Shown: piece by piece, positions 31,214 through 36,160 of the stretch
How positions within the stretch are numbered: position 1 is the first letter of the stretch
How the letters are laid out: every line of letters begins with the position of its first letter
Source: Dehalococcoidales bacterium
GTDB taxonomy: Bacteria; Chloroflexota; Dehalococcoidia; Dehalococcoidales; Fen-1064
Assembly: GCA_035529395.1 (NCBI GenBank)
Contig: DATKWT010000018.1
Span: forward strand, 1 to 36,160
Reading direction: 5' to 3'
DNA length: 36,160 bases
Position numbers and translations under genes: made by a program
Notes under the pieces: generated by a model
The model's database searches: none
What the model saw: only the letters and a program-made list of their open reading frames with translations
What the model was told of the DNA's origin: nothing

Positions 31214-31531
31214 CTAGAGAACCGAGTCAATCTTTTCCGCCAGCACCCGTTCCGGTACGGCACCAATCACCGTTTCCACCGCTTCCCCGTTCTTAAACAT
31301 CATCACCGTCGGTATGGACATAACGCGGTACCTGGCAGGTGTCATCGGATTCTCATCAATGTTCAATCGGAAGCACTTGAGCTTTCCGTCGTATTTCTCT
31401 GCCAGTTTCTCAACAATAGGTGCAATCATATGGCACGGTCCACACCACGGAGCCCACATATCTACCAGTGCCGGCAGGCTAGATCCAATAACTTCCTGTT
31501 CAAATTCCTGGTCGGTAACATCAGTAACCAT
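31214..31531 (-). CDS. trxA: thioredoxin
   Basis: 105 residues from ATG 31531, chosen because GGAGG lies 6 nt upstream; the frame is open 11 codons further without SD. It has a single thioredoxin fold with active site WCGPC (Cys30, Cys33) in LVDMWAPWCGPC, LNIDENP after strand 3 and cis-Pro in MSIPTVMMFKNG. No signal peptide, so it is cytosolic and reduces protein disulfides using thioredoxin reductase, which is not in this window. It has its own promoter. The symbol is by similarity; other thioredoxins may exist in the genome. Confidence 0.94.
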   Translation of the reverse strand: MVTDVTDQEFEQEVIGSSLPALVDMWAPWCGPCHMIAPIVEKLAEKYDGKLKCFRLNIDENPMTPARYRVMSIPTVMMFKNGEAVETVIGAVPERVLAEKIDSVL

Positions 31532-31569
31532 GAAATGCCTCCCCTCCAAACTACGTTGCTCCACAGTCT

Positions 31570-31599
31570 ATGTTAATCGCTGATGCTCCGGCATGTCAA
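31570..31599 (-). promoter_or_regulatory. promoter for thioredoxin gene
   Basis: Minus strand perfect TTGACA (31599-31594), 18 nt, TAACAT (31575-31570). Predicted start near 31563, about 32 nt before the ATG at 31531. Confidence 0.65.
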
Positions 31600-31750
31600 G
31601 ATAATATTGTGCGGTGTCCGGTACATTAGCGACACTCCAGTACAGCCGGTGCCGGTTGCCACACAAGAATAAAACTTCTCGTCCCTTCAGAGAGTTATGT
31701 CACCTTTCTGTCTGAACGAGAGCAGAAAAAGAGCAGCATGCTGGCCGGCC

Positions 31751-31780
31751 TTGCCACCGTACCCCGCCTGATGGTAGAAT
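31751..31780 (+). promoter_or_regulatory. promoter for MBL hydrolase gene
   Basis: TTGCCA (31751-31756), 18 nt, TAGAAT (31775-31780). Predicted start near 31787, about 60 nt before the TTG start. The same two hexamers with the same spacing occur at 35806-35835. Confidence 0.5.
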
Positions 31781-31847
31781 TCGCTTCAGTTGCAGTACGA
31801 GTAAGAGGTCAGTATCGCCACGCCGGCACGATGGAAAGGAGCCTGGG

Positions 31848-32483
31848 TTGATTATTCGGAAGCTTGAATTTGGACCGTTTGCGGGCAACTGCTATATCGT
31901 TGGCTCGGAATCTACCGGAGAGGGAATGATAATCGACCCCGCCACCCAAGGAGAAGACATCGTCAGGCAGGTTGAGGAATTGGGACTCAAGGTCAAGGTT
32001 ATCGTGCTGACCCACGGGCATATGGACCACACCGGCGCCCTGGCCGAGGTAAAAGAAGCCATCGGTGCAGAGGTGGCCATCCATGCCAATGACGCCCCTT
32101 ACCTCCAGGACAAACACCCCATGATGCAGATGTTCAGCCGCTCATCAAAGGAGATGCCGGCACCAGACCGGCTTCTCGAGAATGATGACACTATCGACAT
32201 CGGCGAACTGCGTTTCCGTGTGCTCCACACGCCGGGGCACACACCTGGCGGCATATCGCTAGTCGGGGAAGGGGTAGTCTTCACCGGCGACACCCTGTTT
32301 CAGTTCAGCATCGGCCGGGCTGACTTTCCGGGGGCAAGCTACGAGGATGAGATGGAGAGCATCCGCACCAGGCTGCTGACTCTCCCCGATGAGACTACGG
32401 TCTATCCCGGCCACGGTCCGGACACTACCATCGGCGTCGAGCGGAAATTTAACCCGTTCCTCCAGGACGACGTGGTATTCTAA
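31848..32483 (+). CDS. MBL-fold metallo-hydrolase (glyoxalase II-like)
   Basis: 211 residues from a TTG preceded by AAAGGAG at 6 nt. The metallo-beta-lactamase metal site is complete: HGHMDH (His56, His58, Asp60, His61) in VLTHGHMDHTG, a third-ligand His in LHTPGHTPGG, the bridging Asp in FTGDTLF and a final His in YPGHGPDTT. The size and the FAGNCYIVG start match the short YcbL/glyoxalase II-like group that hydrolyses thioesters such as S-lactoylglutathione; the true substrate is unknown. It is a single-gene unit between its own promoter and terminator. Confidence 0.92.
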   Translation: MIIRKLEFGPFAGNCYIVGSESTGEGMIIDPATQGEDIVRQVEELGLKVKVIVLTHGHMDHTGALAEVKEAIGAEVAIHANDAPYLQDKHPMMQMFSRSSKEMPAPDRLLENDDTIDIGELRFRVLHTPGHTPGGISLVGEGVVFTGDTLFQFSIGRADFPGASYEDEMESIRTRLLTLPDETTVYPGHGPDTTIGVERKFNPFLQDDVVF

Positions 32484-32502
32484 AACCGCTACGGGAAAAA
32501 TG

Positions 32503-32537
32503 AAGGGGCTCCCTGTTCAGACAGGAAGCCCCTTTTT
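32503..32537 (+). terminator. intrinsic terminator
   Basis: AAGGGGCTCCCTGT-tcag-ACAGGAAGCCCCTT, a 14-bp stem with one mismatch, followed by TTTCTT. It ends the MBL unit. The A-rich upstream side (GGGAAAAATG) may let it also stop the convergent hppA transcript. Confidence 0.88.
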
Positions 32538-32554
32538 CTTATCCCGGTATCCGG

Positions 32555-34927
32555 TTAGCCTATCAACCGGGTGAAGAAGAGGCTGGCACTGCCGGCAACC
32601 GCAGCGAAGACGATTGATATCATAGCCATCAGCTTGATAAGGATATTCAGAGATGGGCCGGACGCATCCTTGAGCGGGTCACCAACGGTATCGCCGACAA
32701 CCCCTGCCTTGTGAGCCTCCGAGCCCTTGCCGCCGTGGGCGCCCGCCTCGATGTACTTCTTGGCGTTGTCCCACGCTCCTCCTGCATTGGCCAGCATGAT
32801 GGCCAGCACGAACCCCGATGTCAGACCACCGAAGAGAAGCCCCATTACCGCTGCGGGGCCGAGGATGATACCGACAAGTATGGGAACTACTATCGCCAGC
32901 AACGCCGGCATTATCATTTCCTTCTGGGCCGCCGTGGTAGCGATATAGACACACCGGGCAGAGTCGGCCCGGGCGGTGCCTTCCATCAGGCCGGGTATCT
33001 CCTTCCACTGCCGGCGGACCTCTTCCACCACCTTGCCGGCATTACGCCCGACGGCTTTGTTAATCAGGGCGCAGAAGACAAAGGCCAGCATAGCACCGAT
33101 GAGCATACCGGCGATGACCCTGGGATTCATGAGGTGTATCTGATATACATCAACAAACTGCCCCAGGCTCGCGTCGGTCGCTTCCTTGGCAGTCCAGAAC
33201 ACTCCCGGCACCACCTCGACCAGTCCGTTGACACTGTGTTCCGCTATTCGTATCAAGCCTGCCCGTATCTCTTCAATGTAGGCAGCCACAAGAGCCAGGC
33301 CGGTGAGCGCCGCCGAACCAATGGCAAAGCCCTTGCCGGTGGCAGCCGTGGTATTACCTATCGCATCCAGTTTGTCGGTGCGCTCACGCACCTCCGGGTC
33401 GAGTTTACTCATGGTGGCATTACCGGAGGCGTTGTCCGCAATCGGGCCGTAGGCATCGGTGGCCAGCGTAATCCCCAGTGTCGACAGCATACCTACTGCT
33501 GCCAGCCCGATTCCATACAGGCCCTGAAACGGTTCCTGGAATCCGCCGGCAAGCCCGTAGCTGAGCAGTATGCCGATGGCAATGGCCGCCACCGGGATAC
33601 CGGTGGAAAGCTGGCCGACCGATATTCCCGCGATAACAACAGTCGCCGGGCCGGTAGCGGACTCAGCGGCAATCTCTTGAGTCGGCTTGTGGTCGTAGGA
33701 AGTGTAGTACTCGGCCGATTTCCCGATGATTATGCCCACCAGAAGTCCCACCAGGATGGCCACCCAGATGCGGATAGCCGGGCCGACTCCGAGGTCGGCC
33801 TGAACGCCCAGGAGGTACACCACCAGTCCCCCGGAGGCCAGGGCAATCATCACTGCACTGGCATTCACCCCCAGGCCGAGGGCTTTAAGGAGACTCGATG
33901 TAGAGGCGCCCTCCTTGGTCCTCACCAAGTATATGCCGACAATGGAGAAGACGATACCCAGGGCAGCGATAAGCATCGGCAGAACAACGCCGAATATACC
34001 AAATCCGGCGGCAACTCCCAGGGCCGCCGCTGCCAGAATGGAACCGCAATACGATTCATAGAGGTCGGCACCCATACCGGCTACATCACCGACATTGTCA
34101 CCAACATTATCGGCCAGGACACCCGGGTTCCTCGGGTCATCTTCGGGGATACCGGCCTCCACCTTACCCACCAGGTCGGAACCGACATCCGCCGCTTTGG
34201 TGTATATCCCACCGCCGACACGTGCAAAGAGGGCCTGCGTGCTCGCCCCCATGCCGAAGGTCAGCATGGTAACTGTTATCGTTGCCAGACTGTAGTCGGT
34301 CAATGTCTGCATGAGGATAAACCACAGGCAGATGTCCAGCAGTCCGAAGCCCACGACTACAAGCCCCATCACGGCACCACTGCGGAAAGCGACCTGAAGT
34401 GCCTTATTCAGCGAATTCCGTGCCGCATTCGTTGTTCGCACATTGGCGTAGGTGGCCGTCTTCATGCCCAGCCATCCGCACAGGGCGGAGAAGAAACCAC
34501 CGGTTAGAAAGGCAAACGGCACCCAGGGATTCATCACCGGTATCGCCATCCCGAAGGCCAGGTACGCCAGGATGGCCGCCAGCACAACCATGACAATGGC
34601 GACAACCTTGTACTGCCTCTTGAGGTAGGCGTTAGCCCCCTCTCTCACACCCTGGGCAATAATCTGCATTTCTGCGGTGCCTTCCGGCTCCTTCTTCATC
34701 CCGCGATAGAAGATGTAGGCGAAGACAAGGGCCAGGACAGCGCCCACGGGAGCCAGATACCACAGGGCTGGAATTGCCGCCGTATCGACGGCCTCAGCAG
34801 CAGCACTACCAACCTGGGCAGCCGTGCCACCACCTGTGAATACGGAGATGATAAGGACCATGATGACGGCAATCACGCCTACTATCATCAGCCTTCTTCC
34901 GTTTCCTCGGAACAGGGATACTCTCAC
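32555..34927 (-). CDS. hppA: membrane-bound ion-translocating pyrophosphatase, K+-dependent type
   Basis: 790 residues with about 16-17 membrane helices. It hydrolyses pyrophosphate and pumps H+ or Na+ across the membrane. The substrate-binding motifs are DVGSDLVGKVEAGIPEDDPRNP (248-269), DNVGDNVGD (273-281) and the C-terminal GDTVGDPLKDASGPS. In the K+ determinant GNTTAATGKG (524-533), positions 528 (Ala) and 531 (Gly) match K+-dependent enzymes; K+-independent ones carry Lys and Thr there. H+ against Na+ specificity is not resolved by eye. The start is GTG, with AAGGAGG 7 nt upstream, overlapping the translin-family stop by 1 nt (TAGTG). The extended hydrophobic N-terminus (residues 13-31) is an added helix. 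Confidence 0.95.
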   Translation of the reverse strand: MRVSLFRGNGRRLMIVGVIAVIMVLIISVFTGGGTAAQVGSAAAEAVDTAAIPALWYLAPVGAVLALVFAYIFYRGMKKEPEGTAEMQIIAQGVREGANAYLKRQYKVVAIVMVVLAAILAYLAFGMAIPVMNPWVPFAFLTGGFFSALCGWLGMKTATYANVRTTNAARNSLNKALQVAFRSGAVMGLVVVGFGLLDICLWFILMQTLTDYSLATITVTMLTFGMGASTQALFARVGGGIYTKAADVGSDLVGKVEAGIPEDDPRNPGVLADNVGDNVGDVAGMGADLYESYCGSILAAAALGVAAGFGIFGVVLPMLIAALGIVFSIVGIYLVRTKEGASTSSLLKALGLGVNASAVMIALASGGLVVYLLGVQADLGVGPAIRIWVAILVGLLVGIIIGKSAEYYTSYDHKPTQEIAAESATGPATVVIAGISVGQLSTGIPVAAIAIGILLSYGLAGGFQEPFQGLYGIGLAAVGMLSTLGITLATDAYGPIADNASGNATMSKLDPEVRERTDKLDAIGNTTAATGKGFAIGSAALTGLALVAAYIEEIRAGLIRIAEHSVNGLVEVVPGVFWTAKEATDASLGQFVDVYQIHLMNPRVIAGMLIGAMLAFVFCALINKAVGRNAGKVVEEVRRQWKEIPGLMEGTARADSARCVYIATTAAQKEMIMPALLAIVVPILVGIILGPAAVMGLLFGGLTSGFVLAIMLANAGGAWDNAKKYIEAGAHGGKGSEAHKAGVVGDTVGDPLKDASGPSLNILIKLMAMISIVFAAVAGSASLFFTRLIG

Positions 34928-35574
34928 TATTTATCCTCCTTCGCTACATCATATTTCCCCAACCGGTTCTCCAGTTCATTCTGTCTTATCGTCAGGGTAA
35001 GGTCACTGCGCGTTCTTTCCAGGACACCCCTTACCATATCCGTAGCCCGACGCAGCCCACCGGTAAGAGCATCCGGGAAATCTATGGTGACCAGTACGTT
35101 GTAGATATCGTCCATTGCTGCCAGGAGTTCCTCACCACGGGAGAGGTCGCCCTTTCTCATGCTGTCCAGCAGGTACCGCCGTACCTCACCGACGGCATCC
35201 CCCAGTCCGTGCAGGTAGGCCACAGGGTCGACACCCAGTTCTTCAGGTTCGGGAAGCTCCTGTCCGGTTACCAGGGCAAGGACAACATTACCTTCGGTGA
35301 ATTCCTTCTGGGCGTCCCGGAAATAGCCGGCACGGGCAAGCTCATTCTCTGCACCCACCGACTGAGTTGCTTCGTCAAGAAGCCTGCGAGCCGTCTGTAA
35401 AAGCGTTCCGGCCTCGTCCAACTCCTGGCGGTGCACCGCCCGGATAGCATTGCTGCAATACCTGATGGACTCGCGACACCGGGGCAGTACCTTCTCCCTG
35501 GCGGCGTCTCTGGCGGACAGGGTTTCCCTGATTCGGTCGGCAATGGCGTCAAGGTTACTTGTCAGTCTGCCCAC
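34927..35574 (-). CDS. translin family protein
   Basis: 215 residues, all helical and highly charged. The pattern (NLDAIADRIRETLSARDAAREKVLPRCRESIRYCSNAIRAVHR, LLQTARRLLDEA, FTEGNVVLALVTGQELPEPEELGV, YLHGLGDAVGEVRRYLLDSMRKGDLSRGEELLAAMDDIYNVLVTIDFPDA) matches the translin/TRAX superfamily as found in archaea and some Chloroflexota; members are often mislabelled haloacid dehalogenase. Eukaryotic translin-TRAX (C3PO) binds and cuts small RNA; the bacterial role is unknown. The start is GTG 35574, with GAGGTG upstream, overlapping the ThiE-like remnant by 20 nt. It is followed by hppA with a 1-nt overlap. Confidence 0.72.
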   Translation of the reverse strand: MGRLTSNLDAIADRIRETLSARDAAREKVLPRCRESIRYCSNAIRAVHRQELDEAGTLLQTARRLLDEATQSVGAENELARAGYFRDAQKEFTEGNVVLALVTGQELPEPEELGVDPVAYLHGLGDAVGEVRRYLLDSMRKGDLSRGEELLAAMDDIYNVLVTIDFPDALTGGLRRATDMVRGVLERTRSDLTLTIRQNELENRLGKYDVAKEDK

Positions 35575-35791
35575 TGTTCACCTCATGTCTTTCCACTATC
35601 TGACGAGCGGCCTCCTCCGGGTTATCGGCGCTGATAATCAAGTCCGAGTCCACACCGGCAGCAATAACTTTGGCAACGTTATCCATGTTGATACCGCCAA
35701 TCGCCCGCAGCGCTTCGCCTATCCGATTCATACCGGCATCGATGATACGTAGTATCTGGCTTGGCATTCTATCAAGCGAACTCACAGTCAA
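35555..35791 (-). pseudogene. internally deleted thiamine-phosphate synthase-like ORF
   Basis: 78 codons from TTG 35791 (GTG 35785 or ATG 35767 also possible, none with a clear SD). The first part, ILRIIDAGMNRIGEALR, matches the start of the N-terminal domain found before ThiE in several bacteria (LRIIDAN.NRAREGLR type). The rest, AIGGINMDNVAKVIAAGVDS, then ADNPEEAARQI, matches the very end of the ThiE barrel (the IGGIN.DN...AGAD turn). Everything between, some 250 or more residues in a normal protein, is gone without loss of frame. The barrel is absent, so it cannot be a working enzyme. It carries the promoter and overlaps the translin-family start, so it may persist as a translated leader. 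Confidence 0.72.
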
Positions 35792-35805
35792 ATCCGGGAC
35801 GTTTC

Positions 35806-35835
35806 ATTCTATCACGACTGTGTAAAAGGTGGCAA
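35806..35835 (-). promoter_or_regulatory. promoter for remnant-translin-hppA operon
   Basis: Minus strand TTGCCA (35835-35830), 18 nt, TAGAAT (35811-35806), the same hexamers and spacing as the MBL promoter. Predicted start near 35799, only about 8 nt upstream of the remnant TTG. Confidence 0.55.
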
Positions 35836-35885
35836 GCGATAGTACTGGCCGAGGATATTAGCGACATTTGATATCCGTACCGACC

Positions 35886-35958
35886 GTCATTGCGAGCGAA
35901 GTGAAGCAATCCACATGGTGGGTGAGATTCTTCGTCGCCATGCTCCTCAAGAATGACA
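35886..35958. repeat. degenerate third copy of the CATTGCGAG palindrome
   Basis: CGTCATTGCGAGCGAAG at the left and a decayed right arm (GCTCCTCAAGAATGACA) flank GAAGCAATC and GATTCTTC inner arms. It is the same repeat family as at 28784-29074 but more diverged. It lies in the gap between the YraN-like gene end and the hppA operon promoter. Confidence 0.8.
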
Positions 35959-36014
35959 TTGGGGTGATGTAAGCTACCTCACCACGAAGCTACTTAAGAA
36001 TGAGAAGGTGCTCT

Positions 36015-36160
36015 TTAATCTTCGCCGACGGCGTTCTCAATAACCTCGATACGCGAAGGTCTATTACGCCTGTCCAGCTCCACGGCCACTACATCGATAC
36101 GCCAGGAATCAGGCAAGTCTTCGTGGGTTTCCCGATAGCGGGCAGCAACTACGCGGAGCT
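36015..36160 (-). CDS. YraN/UPF0102 family protein, C-terminal end only
   Basis: The last 47 codons of a gene that enters from beyond the window; the first full codon is 36158-36156 and TAA is at 36017-36015. The translation LRVVAARYRETHEDLPDSWRIDVVAVELDRR, followed by SRIEVIENAV, matches the C-terminal part of the UPF0102/YraN fold: helix, RIDVVAVE strand, and a final hydrophobic strand leading to an H- or N-containing end. The family is related to endonuclease-like folds; its biological role is not settled. In many genomes yraN lies near rnhB. The start and the catalytic N-terminal part are not visible here. Confidence 0.75.
   Translation of the reverse strand, partial: LRVVAARYRETHEDLPDSWRIDVVAVELDRRNRPSRIEVIENAVGED

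Noticed and set aside
32711-34507. 598-codon open frame on the plus strand inside hppA
   Set aside because: Antisense shadow of the pyrophosphatase gene; the translation is Gly/His/Arg-rich without recognisable domains.

Overview
The window reads as a GC-rich bacterial chromosome segment made almost entirely of housekeeping genes. A class Dehalococcoidia (Chloroflexota) origin is likely. This is inferred from protein style and gene neighbourhoods (RNase J-FtsK-UvrB, YebC-RuvC-RuvA, a translin-family gene beside a membrane pyrophosphatase); no rRNA or other phylogenetic marker analysis was possible. Genes run on both strands, SD sites are mostly clear, GTG and TTG starts are common, and several good sigma70-type promoters (TTGACA/TATAAT-like, 16-18 nt spacing) can be read directly.

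Layout. 1-1731 (minus): two lipoprotein genes, one a YCF48/BNR-like repeat protein cut by the window edge, behind a promoter and a leader that can fold as a pseudoknot. 2183-9535 (plus): a coenzyme block, nnr (NAD(P)HX repair), coaX and coaBC (coenzyme A synthesis), then two small paralogous membrane proteins and valS. 9576-16666 (minus): a long run starting at prs, followed by a DUF2007 protein, a hairpin-rich repeat, a small unknown gene, secA, a helix-hairpin-helix protein, an unknown 244-residue protein and an SDR oxidoreductase. The last four genes of the run overlap by only 4 nt at each junction. The downstream end is decayed: a remnant of a second copy of the 244-residue gene and a methyltransferase gene broken by an in-frame TAA. 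16805-18231 (plus): a thiolase with its own promoter and terminator. 18326-19570 (minus): glyA. 19682-24531 (plus): family-4 uracil-DNA glycosylase, RNase J, FtsK and a small unknown gene. 24601-31599 (minus): a VOC protein, a small basic protein, uvrB, a TlpA-like lipoprotein thioredoxin, a HicB-DinB fusion, palindromic repeats, ruvA, ruvC, yebC and thioredoxin. 31751-32537 (plus): an MBL-fold hydrolase. 32555-36160 (minus): a K+-dependent-type membrane pyrophosphatase, a translin-family protein, an internally deleted ThiE-like ORF that still carries the operon promoter, and the C-terminus of a YraN/UPF0102 protein at the edge.

How the genes work together. DNA repair and recombination are well represented (udg, uvrB, ruvA, ruvC), and the UDG ends in a probable sliding-clamp binding motif. 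Precursor metabolism (prs, glyA, coaX, coaBC, nnr) and RNA/protein quality functions (RNase J, secA, valS) make up most of the rest.

I see no CRISPR array, tRNA, rRNA, phage or intact transposase, and no clear candidate for a new multi-gene system. The unusual content is in gene decay and small structures: duplicated gene ends, a deleted gene kept as a translated leader, hairpin arrays, and possible structured leaders.
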